From the IMG/VR virus record IMGVR_UViG_3300003543_000059, positions 1 to 64,000 of that record: DNA of 64,000 nt. The stretch is one strand, 5' to 3'. The notes beneath the pieces are model-generated. The model was not told the DNA's origin, ran no database searches, and saw only the letters and a list, made by a program, of their open reading frames with translations. The stretch is from a virus. The position numbers and the translations under genes were made by a program. This document shows, piece by piece, positions 1-7,697 of the stretch (its first letter is position 1; the number at the start of each line of letters is the position of its first letter).

Positions 1-72
1 TTCTTCTTGGATTATTTCTATTTTAGAAGTCGTTATATTTTCTTTTTGTTTAAGGTGTAGTGAATATATCAC
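1..72 (-). CDS. possible partial ORF running off the window edge
   Basis: Reading leftward from a GTG at 72, the frame stays open for 24 codons to the window edge and encodes a polar, Lys/Glu-rich peptide. It lies just downstream of the gp4-like gene on the same strand, so it could be the next gene of that unit. No clear ribosome binding site is visible and it is too short to assign a function; it may be chance. Confidence 0.25.
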   Translation of the reverse strand, partial: MIYSLHLKQKENITTSKIEIIQEE

Positions 73-79
73 ACTGAAA

Positions 80-514
80 TTATTTAAACAACTGTTTCTC
101 TGTTATTAATCTGAATGTGACTCCACGTTTCTTGCACCATTTAGCTGCTGCTTGCCATTTAGCTACGTTAATAGCGTATGTAACCTGTTGATATAATCCA
201 CTTTTACCTTTACTTTTACGTGGTGCTTTAGTTTGTGAAAACGGTTTAATTTCAATAGCTTCTTTGATGATTTGATTTCTGGTGTTTTTGTATTCCAAGT
301 AAAAATCTACCATATAATGGTGTTGACGTTTATCTGTAGGTTTGATGTAAGGGACTATCAGCTCTTCCGAGTTCCAACGTAAAACACTAGGTTGGTTATC
401 GCACCATATCATAAATTTCAGTTCATAAGAGGAACGATAAAATACCTTATCTATATCACCGATATATTTTTCACGGTTGATAACCTTGTAATAACCTTGT
501 TTGAATTTTGTCAT
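80..514 (-). CDS. head completion nuclease, T4 gp4-like
   Basis: The 144-residue protein resembles the T4 head-completion protein gp4 (about 150 residues), which acts on filled heads before tail joining. A PD-(D/E)XK-type arrangement is visible: Glu31 in an S-S-Y-E helix, Asp70 in V-D-F-Y after an I-V-P-Y-x-x-P stretch and an H-H-Y segment, then Glu88-Ile-Lys90. The C-terminus is basic with Trp and Cys residues (K-W-C-K-K-R-G), as in TnsA/gp4-like nucleases. A late-promoter-like CATAAATA lies five bases before the ATG, which could make the mRNA leaderless. The family call rests on motif pattern and length; no database search was possible. Confidence 0.75.
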   Translation of the reverse strand: MTKFKQGYYKVINREKYIGDIDKVFYRSSYELKFMIWCDNQPSVLRWNSEELIVPYIKPTDKRQHHYMVDFYLEYKNTRNQIIKEAIEIKPFSQTKAPRKSKGKSGLYQQVTYAINVAKWQAAAKWCKKRGVTFRLITEKQLFK

Positions 515-519
515 ATTCC

Positions 520-527
520 TATTTATG
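520..527 (-). promoter_or_regulatory. late promoter motif CATAAATA, five bases before ATG
   Basis: On the minus strand CATAAATA is followed by five bases (GGAAT) and the ATG of the gp4-like gene. With T4 spacing, transcription would begin at the ATG itself. Confidence 0.45.
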
Positions 528-535
528 CAAATGTA

Positions 536-564
536 TTTGCAATTATTATTCGTGCTGGTATAAT
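536..564 (+). promoter_or_regulatory. early promoter module 1
   Basis: TTTGCA at 536-541, a 17-base spacer, then TGG-TATAAT with the -10 hexamer at 559-564. The leader (AGATTCAACTTCAAA) and GGAACGCATC before the ATG match the other modules in this window. Confidence 0.8.
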
Positions 565-590
565 AGATTCAACTTCAAAAGGAACGCATC

Positions 591-794
591 ATGGCTAAAC
601 AGAACTGGTTCGAAACTCTTAACGCTGCATTAGAAGCAGAAGACTTAGTTAAATACTGGGAACTTGGGTTGAACATTGGTTATGGTGAAACTGTTTCAAT
701 GACTGCTGATGATGGTAGTCGCTATGGTAAGTATATAACCATCTATCGTTCCGACACTGGAATGTACGAAAGACCCGTTCACTATAAAAGATAG
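591..794 (+). CDS. small protein of unknown function (early)
   Basis: A 67-residue protein with no family I recognise. It starts at an ATG seven bases after an AAGGAACG ribosome binding site, 27 bases downstream of early promoter module 1. It is rich in Gly, Tyr and acidic residues and has no membrane segment. Gene 803-1042 follows after eight bases, so the two are probably co-transcribed soon after infection. Confidence 0.7.
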   Translation: MAKQNWFETLNAALEAEDLVKYWELGLNIGYGETVSMTADDGSRYGKYITIYRSDTGMYERPVHYKR

Positions 795-802
795 GAACCA
801 AC

Positions 803-1042
803 ATGACAGACTTAATAACCGAATTATCGCAAGTCAGTATTGAATACATTGACTCACAAGCTGAATTAGGTGAAAAAGAATTAGCAGCCCAACCAGTAAT
901 GGAAATAGACGATTACCAAGATGATTGGGAAGAAGAATGTGATGTAGACCAACAGGTTGAAGAAATCATTGAACAAAACAACCACGCTTGGGCTTCTGAA
1001 CAAGTAGAGCTTGATGAAATGGGTTACAACTTATATCATTGA
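803..1042 (+). CDS. small acidic protein of unknown function
   Basis: A 79-residue, strongly acidic protein with runs such as D-D-W-E-E-E-C-D-V-D and almost no basic residues. Acidic phage early proteins of this kind are often host-protein binders or DNA mimics, but that is inference only. AGGAACCAAC precedes the ATG. The gene ends convergently against the minus-strand gene 1043-2542 with no gap. Confidence 0.65.
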   Translation: MTDLITELSQVSIEYIDSQAELGEKELAAQPVMEIDDYQDDWEEECDVDQQVEEIIEQNNHAWASEQVELDEMGYNLYH

Positions 1043-2542
1043 TTATCTGAAATCACTATCAGGAGCAGATTTATTGGTGAAATCGCCAGCCAATTGAGCT
1101 TCTGTTGGTGGTGGGATAGGAGCAGGTTTCTTTTTAAATAATGCAGCAACATCATTAACATTTGGTATTGCGTCACCGAAGGCGTTTCTAGCTGAAGCGT
1201 ATGTTCCTTGAAATTTTTCCCATATACTTCCGTTCCCATTGACTTGATTAATCGCTTCTAAACCAACATCTAATAATTTTTCCATATCGGGGAAGTTTCC
1301 ACCGTTTGTCAATCCTGATGTATCAAGATTGTCTAACACTGGTTCCTGTAAATTTCTAGGAACTGATGTTGTCCCACCGATAGGTGTTGTTGATGGTAAA
1401 CCTTTACCGTTATATTGTATAGGGTGAGGTGTTTGTAAACCTGGTAATGTGGTAAGTTTGGTTATGTCGTAATCATTGCTATCTTCAGAAGCAGGGTCTA
1501 ATGAAATTGGCTTGTTTTCATTTTGGTTAGAAACTGTTTCAATATATAAACCATCATAGCTGAACTGTATTTCAATTTCAGATACTTCTTGTGAATCCAT
1601 ATCTAAATCACCAATATTAATCTCAGATATTTTCGGGTTGAAGTAATGGTATATGTTTAAACTTTGACCCCAATTCCATATATGAAATAGTTTGATACTT
1701 TTGATGATGTTATTGTCACCGGATTGACCCGCTAGTGCTGGTAAAGCTTGTAATGAAGAAGAGTTAAATGGTGTACCGCTTCTTGAATCGAAATTCATTG
1801 AATTTGTTTCATACAAATTTTGCGTTCCTTGAGGCATTTGTGCGTTAGGAATCAGAGCTTCAATATATTTTTTGTAGAACGATGTAGTTTTATTGGATTG
1901 GTCATCGTAGAATGTCATTGTCGCTGGTTGATATTCTGAAAATTTTGGTATCTTAGTTCTGAAGTTATACATGTTGACATCTTCATAATCTACTGTGATT
2001 GTTGGGCGTGATGCGCTTCTAACAGCAAAAGCCATAAAGTTTGCATCATCTTTAAAGCTAACAAAGTTTTTAGAGAATTCGAATTGAATAACATATAGGA
2101 ATTTAAACTTTGGGTGGATTGAACTATAAGCTCTATCAACAGCGTAAGGTTTAACGCGGCTATCTATCGTTTCATTTGATGCAGCAGCAGGCTGATTACC
2201 CAATAATGCTTCTAACGCTTCTAACGGTGCTTGTGCGGCACTTATAGCTGCATTAGTGAAGTTGCCTTTTGACACTTCTACAAAAACATTTTCTGCTGTA
2301 GCTATACCACTATCAACAATACTGTTAGTGTTGATACCAAATACCCCAAGTAAATTAGGGTTGATACCAACAGTAGCAAGCACAGCATTACCACCAGCTT
2401 TAATAGATGGAGCAGTACCTCTAATAGTTTTTTGTCCGAAATTACGAAAAATTTGTGGCACAGAAGAAGTGTTACCATTAAGAACGGCATTTGATACTTT
2501 TGCTAAACCTCGCAAACCTTCATTAACTCGTGAATATGCCAT
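1043..2542 (-). CDS. baseplate/tail-tube-associated protein (gp48/gp54-type candidate)
   Basis: A 499-residue virion protein candidate. Residues about 145-345 carry a tail-tube-like pattern: F-L-Y-V-I-Q-F-E-F, then S-R-P-T-I-T-V-D-Y-E-D-V-N-M-Y-N with Tyr-Asn-Phe-Arg-Thr-Lys, then P-A-T-M-T-F-Y-D-D. This is the hallmark region of tube proteins and of the T4 tube initiator/cap proteins gp54 and gp48. The flanks are Ala/Gly/Pro-rich. It is longer than T4 gp48 (about 360 residues) or gp54 (about 320), so extra domains are likely. A TATAAATA late promoter lies about 100 bases upstream. Baseplate-tube junction is the best guess; other tail roles are possible. Confidence 0.55.
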   Translation of the reverse strand: MAYSRVNEGLRGLAKVSNAVLNGNTSSVPQIFRNFGQKTIRGTAPSIKAGGNAVLATVGINPNLLGVFGINTNSIVDSGIATAENVFVEVSKGNFTNAAISAAQAPLEALEALLGNQPAAASNETIDSRVKPYAVDRAYSSIHPKFKFLYVIQFEFSKNFVSFKDDANFMAFAVRSASRPTITVDYEDVNMYNFRTKIPKFSEYQPATMTFYDDQSNKTTSFYKKYIEALIPNAQMPQGTQNLYETNSMNFDSRSGTPFNSSSLQALPALAGQSGDNNIIKSIKLFHIWNWGQSLNIYHYFNPKISEINIGDLDMDSQEVSEIEIQFSYDGLYIETVSNQNENKPISLDPASEDSNDYDITKLTTLPGLQTPHPIQYNGKGLPSTTPIGGTTSVPRNLQEPVLDNLDTSGLTNGGNFPDMEKLLDVGLEAINQVNGNGSIWEKFQGTYASARNAFGDAIPNVNDVAALFKKKPAPIPPPTEAQLAGDFTNKSAPDSDFR

Positions 2543-2563
2543 AATAACCTTGTAGATAAAGAA

Positions 2564-2583
2564 AAGGCTCCGTTAAGAGCCTT
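2564..2583 (-). terminator. hairpin terminator
   Basis: A 7-bp stem (AAGGCTC/GAGCCTT) with a 6-base loop, followed on the minus strand by TTTTC. It lies between gene 2676-3074 and the start of gene 1043-2542, so it probably ends the upstream transcript. Confidence 0.6.
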
Positions 2584-2642
2584 ATCTGAGAATTTTTACA
2601 TCCTTGTAAACATCCGTGTAAGCACGTCGTCCTTTACATTAG

Positions 2643-2650
2643 TATTTATA
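2643..2650 (-). promoter_or_regulatory. late promoter TATAAATA
   Basis: A perfect T4-type late motif on the minus strand between genes 2676-3074 and 1043-2542. The hairpin at 2564-2583 lies between this motif and gene 1043-2542, so some readthrough would be needed. Confidence 0.55.
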
Positions 2651-2675
2651 AAGTGTGCAAGTTTCTATATTACGT

Positions 2676-3074
2676 TTAATATAATACATGATTACATGTA
2701 TGATATTTGAATTCGGCAGTTATAGTATTTGCTGTAGATTCTGCGTGTGTTAATGGGCTAAACGTTAACCCCAACAATTCAACATCTTCTACGGTAAATT
2801 CTTCTATAATATCTTCACGCCCATTCAATATGCGTATTACTATTGAGTCTAAATCACCACATAACACCCCGTTAAGTTTTTTAGATACTTTGTTGTCCAT
2901 ATCATCTTCAAACGTCACATGGATTATGCTGTTAACCCCATAATTTTTAGATGGTCGTTCTGTTGATATAACTTGAAGGGTTAATATTTCAGTGTTAATA
3001 TCTGCGTTAAAGATTATGCTATAACGATTTGATATTTTAGGTTGTATGATATTACTAAGTGTGTTATTTGTCAT
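2676..3074 (-). CDS. small tail-tube-fold-like virion protein candidate
   Basis: A 132-residue protein whose middle resembles tube-fold proteins: R-Y-S-I-I-F near residue 18, then V-I-S-T-E-R-P-S followed by V-T-F-E-D-D-M, echoing the V-E-R-P-K and V-E-D-D segments of the tail tube protein at 5275-5856. Its start overlaps the stop of nuclease gene 3071-3712 by ATGA, so the two are translationally coupled. A hairpin terminator follows. A baseplate or tail role is inferred from resemblance and neighbours; it could also be a non-virion protein. Confidence 0.45.
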   Translation of the reverse strand: MTNNTLSNIIQPKISNRYSIIFNADINTEILTLQVISTERPSKNYGVNSIIHVTFEDDMDNKVSKKLNGVLCGDLDSIVIRILNGREDIIEEFTVEDVELLGLTFSPLTHAESTANTITAEFKYHTCNHVLY

Positions 3075-3712
3075 ATTTGTACCAATTGTCTTAAATGATT
3101 AGCGTGGTCTACATCGATGGTTTCAAAACTATCAAAGTATGATGCTGGAATGTGTGGGTTGTTCAAAGAACTCCCACGGTGTATAAGATATTTAAGTCTA
3201 TCTTGCACGAAGTTAACCATGCTGTCAGAACTATACCCATCTTCTAGGTCTTGTGCTTCTTTATATTGTTTCTCGTTATATTGGCGTTTAAGCAACGTTT
3301 TAGCATCATCAATGGAGTAAGATGCTTTTGGGCTTAAAATTGAATGTAGCACGTCTACGGTGACAGTATTAGCTAATAATTCACCTAATACCATATCAGT
3401 TTCAATGATTTTTTGCTTTTCAATAATCCAAGGCTTCATCATCTTAGGTGAAGCATATTTGTAATGTTCAGCACCATTGTTAAAGAAACCTATAAGCCAA
3501 TGCTTATCTTGCCATTTCTCAACATGCGAATGGCTAAAATCTCTTACGGTAGTTACTGAATTTTTAGAAGTGGATTTTAGTTCGAATGGAACCTTTTTCC
3601 CCTTCACGTTTAAGAATGCGTCAATACCACATCGTCCCTCGCTTTCATCTTTAGTAAGATTAAACAGCGTTCTCATGTAGTTCTCGCGTTTGTCGTCTTG
3701 GAATGTGTGCAT
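3071..3712 (-). CDS. PD-(D/E)XK restriction-like nuclease
   Basis: A 213-residue protein with an N-terminal nuclease-like core: Asp31 in G-I-D-A-F-L, then Glu44-Leu-Lys46 in V-P-F-E-L-K-S-T, followed by D-F-S-H-S-H-V-E-K-W and a hydrophobic strand H-W-L-I-G-F-F. This spacing (D, about 12 residues, E-x-K) fits PD-(D/E)XK nucleases, including several type II restriction enzymes. The C-terminal half is mostly helical and not recognised. A TATAAATA late motif lies exactly five bases before the ATG, suggesting late, possibly leaderless expression. Its target is unknown: it could act in packaging, DNA repair or degradation of competing DNA. Confidence 0.55.
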   Translation of the reverse strand: MHTFQDDKRENYMRTLFNLTKDESEGRCGIDAFLNVKGKKVPFELKSTSKNSVTTVRDFSHSHVEKWQDKHWLIGFFNNGAEHYKYASPKMMKPWIIEKQKIIETDMVLGELLANTVTVDVLHSILSPKASYSIDDAKTLLKRQYNEKQYKEAQDLEDGYSSDSMVNFVQDRLKYLIHRGSSLNNPHIPASYFDSFETIDVDHANHLRQLVQI

Positions 3713-3717
3713 GGTCT

Positions 3718-3725
3718 TATTTATA
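3718..3725 (-). promoter_or_regulatory. late promoter TATAAATA, five bases before ATG
   Basis: Perfect TATAAATA, then AGACC, then the ATG at 3712. By T4 late-promoter geometry the first transcribed base would be the A of the start codon. Confidence 0.65.
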
Positions 3726-3745
3726 GACCGTGAAAACGTGGGGGG

Positions 3746-3910
3746 TTAAATGGTTATACCGTAATCGTAAGTAAGTGCGGGGTGTTCAAGCAAATTACTT
3801 TCAGTTTTGTCGTCTATTTCTGGATGGTAGTCTGCGAAAAAGGCAACAATTGCACCTTGCTCATATCCATATAAAGTTTTGGGTTCATTGTGTAATTTGT
3901 ATAAATTCAT
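3746..3910 (-). CDS. 54-residue mini-member of the FPEGE-repeat family
   Basis: Its N-terminus, M-N-L-Y-K-L-H-N-E-P-K-T-L, is nearly identical to that of the two upstream repeat proteins, but it stops after 54 residues at L-T-Y-D-Y-G-I-T-I and carries no FPEGE unit. The ATG at 3910 overlaps the stop of gene 3907-4689 (ATGA). It has the same length as the mini-gene at 22989-23153. Function unknown; the start rests on the conserved N-terminal motif. Confidence 0.7.
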   Translation of the reverse strand: MNLYKLHNEPKTLYGYEQGAIVAFFADYHPEIDDKTESNLLEHPALTYDYGITI

Positions 3911-4689
3911 GTGTTCCCCATAATTTTTTCGAATTTAGTTCTATCTTTTTCGTTATCCAGAATTTCTTTAAAGTACCACAATGCTATTTGCCTATCACTA
4001 GCGATTGCTTTTTCCCCTAATTTGAATCTACCTTTCATGACCCTTTCTGCATAATAATATGAAAGATTAGAATGTTTTGCTATTGCTTCTTCACCTAAAG
4101 GAAATCTTTTATTATCCAATGTATCGGTGGCATACCAATAGGAAAGTTGCCCATCTGTGCTTATAGCTTTTTCTCCTTCAGGAAAGCTCCCTTTTATAAT
4201 ATCTCTAGCATACTCATATGCCCATTTCGACTCTTCTGTTATTGCTTCTTCACCTAAAAGGAATCTTTCTTCCTTCAATACCTCTTTGGCGTATTTGAAT
4301 GAATGTTCAGCACTTGTCGCTATAGCTGGCTCCCCTTCTGGGAAAGGATTTTTTAATATGTATCTAGCATACTCATACGCCCATTCGTAATCTTCAGCTA
4401 TAGCTGACTCCCCTTTCGGAAATGCTTTTCGTACAACAGAAAAAACGTATTCGTGGGTGTGGTCAGGAGATGTGATAATAGCGTTTTCCCCTTCTGGAAA
4501 AGGAGCCTCCAAAACTTCTTTAGCATATTTTAATGCGTATTCTGCATCATGAACGAACAAAGCTTTTCTTTTCTTTAATTCTTCTGGTTTATTTTTAAAT
4601 TTTTCCCAAACAAACTGGGGGGCTTTCATCAAAGCCACTTGATAATTCAACAAGGTAGTTGGGTTGTTATGTAATTTGTATAAATTCAT
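3907..4689 (-). CDS. FPEGE-repeat protein, 260 residues
   Basis: After an N-terminal M-N-L-Y-K-L-H-N-N-P motif and about 50 unrelated residues, the protein is built of about six tandem units of 33-37 residues. Each holds A-x-Y-A-x-x-V/I-L-x-x-x-F-P-E-G-E-x-A-I-A, so it alternates a Tyr/Ala-rich helix with an F-P-x-G-E turn. This suggests a helical solenoid used for protein binding. I do not recognise a named family with confidence. It overlaps both neighbours by ATGA and is related to genes at 4686-5198, 23200-23433, 23482-23934 and 24388-24759. Role in infection unknown. Confidence 0.7.
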   Translation of the reverse strand: MNLYKLHNNPTTLLNYQVALMKAPQFVWEKFKNKPEELKKRKALFVHDAEYALKYAKEVLEAPFPEGENAIITSPDHTHEYVFSVVRKAFPKGESAIAEDYEWAYEYARYILKNPFPEGEPAIATSAEHSFKYAKEVLKEERFLLGEEAITEESKWAYEYARDIIKGSFPEGEKAISTDGQLSYWYATDTLDNKRFPLGEEAIAKHSNLSYYYAERVMKGRFKLGEKAIASDRQIALWYFKEILDNEKDRTKFEKIMGNT

Positions 4690-5198
4690 AATAGGTCAAA
4701 ATACTCCGCATATTTATCCCACCGTTCTACGTCTTTTTTGATAGTGGCTTCGCCTTTAGGAAATCGAGCGTTCAATATGTTTATAGCGTAATTGTATGCG
4801 TATGTAGAATGAAACGCAATAGCCTCTTCACCCTCTGGGAATGGTTTACCTAAGAAAGCAGCATACATATACGCATATATGTTATCTTTCGCCATTATCG
4901 CCTCCCCTTTTGGGAATGCTCCCTCTAAAACATGATTAGCGTACTTGTAAGAATATTCCGCATCGGTAGCAATAGCATCTTCGCCTGATTCAAATCGCGT
5001 ATCATTTAACTCGCTGTGTGCGTAGACAAAGGATGTTTCTGCGTTTGACGTTAAAAAATCGGTATCTTTATCTACAAAATGTGGAAAATATCTTTTCCAG
5101 AATTTATTGAGTTGGGTCTGTTGTTCCACCTTTTTAAATAATTCGTCACTATGGTTTAGCAATTCTTTGGGTTCATTGTGATATTTGTATAAGTTCAT
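4686..5198 (-). CDS. FPEGE-repeat protein, 170 residues
   Basis: First gene of a three-gene minus-strand cluster of the same family. It begins M-N-L-Y-K-Y-H-N-E-P-K-E-L-L and carries about three repeat units, for example Y-A-N-H-V-L-E-G-A-F-P-K-G-E and F-P-E-G-E-E-A-I-A. Its stop overlaps the next ATG (ATGA). A strong hairpin terminator sits just upstream, so expression needs readthrough from the tail tube transcript or a promoter I could not identify. Function unknown; an adaptor or binding role is inferred from the repeat design. Confidence 0.7.
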   Translation of the reverse strand: MNLYKYHNEPKELLNHSDELFKKVEQQTQLNKFWKRYFPHFVDKDTDFLTSNAETSFVYAHSELNDTRFESGEDAIATDAEYSYKYANHVLEGAFPKGEAIMAKDNIYAYMYAAFLGKPFPEGEEAIAFHSTYAYNYAINILNARFPKGEATIKKDVERWDKYAEYFDLL

Positions 5199-5213
5199 AA
5201 GTCTCTCAATGTT

Positions 5214-5251
5214 AAAACGGCTCTTAAAGTTTTCACCGTAAGAGCCGTTTT
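5214..5251 (-). terminator. strong symmetric hairpin terminator
   Basis: A perfect 13-bp stem (5214-5226 with 5239-5251, AAAACGGCTCTTA and its complement) with a 12-base loop. The T-rich arm follows the tail tube gene on the minus strand. The symmetry could let it work in both directions. Confidence 0.8.
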
Positions 5252-5274
5252 CCGTTTAGCAAAAACGTTGTTAA

Positions 5275-5856
5275 TTAAACCCCAGCACCGCCAGTAGCTA
5301 ATCCAGTGTCATCGAATGTAACACCAACTTGTCTTGCGTGGTCATAACGAATAGTTAATGTGATTGTAACTGCTTCAGAAGAAGAGTAATCTAAATCACC
5401 GTAATCAACGTTTTGTAACCATGAACCTTCCAATATCCATCTTTCGATTTCTTGGTCGTTACCATCTAAATGTTGGATAACTGTAGCGAATTTGTAAAGA
5501 CTTGCTTGCTTTTGAGAAGCTAAGTATTGTCCAGCCGCACCAATCAATAACTGTTGGTTATCTTGTTGTTCTTGTATAACTTGTGTAGCTTTACCAGTAA
5601 CGTCATCTTCAACAACTAATGTAACAGGTTCAAAGGTGTGTTTACCAGCAATCCAAACTTTAGAGTTGTAACGGTTTAATTCAACTTCTTCAAAAGAAAG
5701 TTTAGGACGTTCAACAGTAGTAGCTTGTAATGATAATGGAATACCAGTTGGGCTATTCCCAATGTTTTGAAATTCCACACGCCATTTGTGCTTTTGTTTT
5801 GGTTGTAGGATACCTTGACCTATTTCTGGGATTCCTATATCTTGTATTGTACTCAT
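5275..5856 (-). CDS. tail tube protein, gp19-like
   Basis: A 193-residue protein with the length and pattern of T4-type tail tube proteins, which stack as hexameric rings inside the sheath. The diagnostic region is residues about 45-85: L-Q-A-T-T-V-E-R-P-K-L-S-F-E-E-V-E-L-N-R-Y-N-S-K, then W-I-A-G-K-H-T-F-E-P-V-T-L-V-V-E-D-D. The C-terminal part (W-L-Q-N-V-D-Y-G-D-L-D-Y, then I-T-L-T-I-R-Y-D-H-A) is also typical. A TATAAATA late promoter lies about 50 bases upstream and a strong terminator follows. Unlike T4, the sheath gene is not adjacent. Confidence 0.9.
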   Translation of the reverse strand: MSTIQDIGIPEIGQGILQPKQKHKWRVEFQNIGNSPTGIPLSLQATTVERPKLSFEEVELNRYNSKVWIAGKHTFEPVTLVVEDDVTGKATQVIQEQQDNQQLLIGAAGQYLASQKQASLYKFATVIQHLDGNDQEIERWILEGSWLQNVDYGDLDYSSSEAVTITLTIRYDHARQVGVTFDDTGLATGGAGV

Positions 5857-5879
5857 TTTTCATATCTCCATATTATCGG

Positions 5880-5908
5880 TTTACAATAATGGTATTATCG
5901 TTTATAGT
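5880..5908 (+). promoter_or_regulatory. sigma70-type promoter for the exonuclease operon
   Basis: TTTACA at 5880-5885, a 17-base spacer, and TATAGT at 5903-5908, on the plus strand ahead of gene 5942. It overlaps the minus-strand late promoter of the tail tube gene, so the two may interfere. Confidence 0.55.
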
Positions 5909-5915
5909 ATTTATA
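5908..5915 (-). promoter_or_regulatory. late promoter TATAAATA of the tail tube gene
   Basis: Perfect late motif on the minus strand, 51 bases before the tail tube start. Confidence 0.75.
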
Positions 5916-5941
5916 GAATTACCCTATAAAGGACGTGAAAA

Positions 5942-6562
5942 TTGATTTATAATGACAAACCAAGAGCTTACTTCAATCTCTTATTGGCTTTTGATTGTGA
6001 AACTTCTGCCATAAATTTTAACAACAAATTGAACCCAGCAAAAGGTTGTCAAGCTGTATCGTGGGGTATCATGATTCTTAACGCTAACACCTTAGAAACT
6101 TTAGAGGAATTGTATCTTGAAGTTAAATGGAATGGTGTATCTGAATGGTCGATGGATGCCCAGAAGGTTCATGGGTTAAGTAAAGAATATCTTGAAGAAA
6201 ATGGTGTATCAGAAGAAGACGCTTTAGTAGAGATTGCTAATCTGATTGGTAAATATTGGGCTGGTGATACAATGGTAAACACGTTAGGTCACAATTCAAT
6301 CAGTTTCGATTTACCATTTTTATTTGACCTATATGATAAACATGACTTGAAATTAAATTTTTCTTATCGTAATATAGACACCAACACGTTAGGCTTCTCA
6401 CTGTTAAGAACGTATAACTCTGATGATTTGTTTGCTAGTCTTGGGTTACCTGAAAGAAAAACACATAACGCTTTAGAAGATATACAGTATACTGTAGAAT
6501 GTGTTAGGCGTATTAGAATTTTATGGGATGCTAAAGTAGGCATCAAAGGAAAATATTTATGA
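5942..6562 (+). CDS. DnaQ-like 3'-5' exonuclease (DEDDh)
   Basis: A 206-residue protein with all three exonuclease motifs: Asp18-Cys-Glu20 in L-A-F-D-C-E-T, Asp123 in L-G-H-N-S-I-S-F-D-L-P-F-L, and His175 with Asp180 in H-N-A-L-E-D. This family removes nucleotides from 3' ends of DNA or RNA with two metal ions. It is a lone domain without a polymerase. The start is a TTG preceded by AAAGGACG; the nearest downstream ATG is out of frame. It ends with an ATGA overlap into the next gene, so it heads a four-gene operon. Confidence 0.85.
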   Translation: MIYNDKPRAYFNLLLAFDCETSAINFNNKLNPAKGCQAVSWGIMILNANTLETLEELYLEVKWNGVSEWSMDAQKVHGLSKEYLEENGVSEEDALVEIANLIGKYWAGDTMVNTLGHNSISFDLPFLFDLYDKHDLKLNFSYRNIDTNTLGFSLLRTYNSDDLFASLGLPERKTHNALEDIQYTVECVRRIRILWDAKVGIKGKYL

Positions 6563-7029
6563 GCGAAATAGTTAAGGCACCAGACGTATACAACAATGAG
6601 AAATTTACAGTGTTTCTCGCTGGTACCATTGATAACGGTGAAAGTGAAGATTGGCAAAAACAATCAGAAGAATATCTGGAAGATTTGGATATTACGATTT
6701 TGAATCCTCGAAGAGATGATTGGGATGAAAAAATAATTCCTAATGAGGACAATAAGCCTTTTAATGAGCAGGTTGGTTGGGAACTTGATGCACTAATGGA
6801 CGCTAATTTAGTGTTATTTTATTTTGCCCCTAACAGTAAATCTCCTGTTAGTATGTTAGAATTAGGGATATGTTTAGAGACACAAGATGTTATTATCGTG
6901 TGTCCAGATGGATTTTGGCGTAAAGGTAATATTGAAATCACAGCAAAACGCTATGGTATTAGTATTTTTGAAAGTTTAGAAGCTGGTTTAGCTATGGTTA
7001 GAACCAAAGTATTATGGGATATGGAATGA
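6559..7029 (+). CDS. nucleoside 2-deoxyribosyltransferase-like protein
   Basis: A 156-residue protein matching the Nuc_deoxyrib_tr_2 pattern: V-F-L-A-G-T-I-D-N-G near residue 18, L-N-P-R-R-D-D-W-D at 49-56, W-E-L-D-A-L-M-D-A-N around 75-83, and S-M-L-E-L-G-I with the probable catalytic Glu101. Such enzymes transfer or cleave the glycosidic bond of deoxynucleosides and could help remodel nucleotide pools or modified bases. It overlaps both neighbours by four bases. The substrate cannot be told from sequence. Confidence 0.8.
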   Translation: MSEIVKAPDVYNNEKFTVFLAGTIDNGESEDWQKQSEEYLEDLDITILNPRRDDWDEKIIPNEDNKPFNEQVGWELDALMDANLVLFYFAPNSKSPVSMLELGICLETQDVIIVCPDGFWRKGNIEITAKRYGISIFESLEAGLAMVRTKVLWDME

Positions 7030-7697
7030 TTAATGATTTAGTAGATGGGCTTAATGTATTAGGCGAAAGTATTGATAACGCGTTGATATTAGAATCAGCG
7101 AAAGCTTTAGAACAATTGAACCACCGTTATGAAGTGGTGCGACAACTTTCTCCTAAAGCGTTTAAAGAATTATGTAAGGAAAATATTTCTAGTGGTGTGC
7201 CATTTGACACGTTGGTAGATGAACTCAACATTCAAGCGGTACCAATGGGTGTGCAAAAAATACCTACATGGTTATTGCCTGTTGAGGGTAAAGAAGGATT
7301 AGTTAAAAACCCTGATGAACAATTTGGGGATTCTATTTTTTGTTGTGTAGATAATTCGAAAACCGAATATCATGGTGACACCTATGTGTGGATGTTTGCC
7401 AATGGTGAATGGGGTGAAGAATCCGTATTGTATATACCGATTGGCGATACTACCAGTGTTAATGCCCTAGCTGATATAAGTGTTGGTCAAGCCCTTAATA
7501 AAATGACAGAAGCATTCACAAAAGACCCCGAATTTGCATATACTTGGCATTGCAACATAGCTGTGCCAGTGATTGACATTATAGACCGTCAAACGGGTAT
7601 CAAAAATTCACACAAACTTTCTAATCAAATAGCTACTGCGCTTATGAAGCATTTGTTTAATGTTGAAACAACTTTTACTATGGAAGAACCAAAATGA
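7026..7697 (+). CDS. protein of unknown function in the exonuclease operon
   Basis: About 223 residues, no recognised family. The ATG at 7026 overlaps the previous stop as ATGA, the pattern used throughout this operon; an ATG at 7014 in the same frame is less likely. The N-terminal third is helical, the middle carries W-M-F-A-N-G-E-W-G-E-E, and the C-terminal part is mixed. It overlaps the next gene by ATGA. A nucleotide or DNA metabolism role is suggested only by neighbours. Confidence 0.7.
   Translation: MINDLVDGLNVLGESIDNALILESAKALEQLNHRYEVVRQLSPKAFKELCKENISSGVPFDTLVDELNIQAVPMGVQKIPTWLLPVEGKEGLVKNPDEQFGDSIFCCVDNSKTEYHGDTYVWMFANGEWGEESVLYIPIGDTTSVNALADISVGQALNKMTEAFTKDPEFAYTWHCNIAVPVIDIIDRQTGIKNSHKLSNQIATALMKHLFNVETTFTMEEPK

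Noticed and set aside
2256-2555. 99-codon plus-strand ORF
   Set aside because: Lies wholly opposite the 499-residue tail protein gene and has no ribosome binding site.
6364-6663. 99-codon minus-strand ORF
   Set aside because: Antisense to the exonuclease and deoxyribosyltransferase-like genes, which have clear motifs.
7014-7025. upstream ATG of gene 7026
   Set aside because: It overlaps the previous gene by 16 bases without a ribosome binding site, while the ATG at 7026 gives the ATGA overlap used by this operon.
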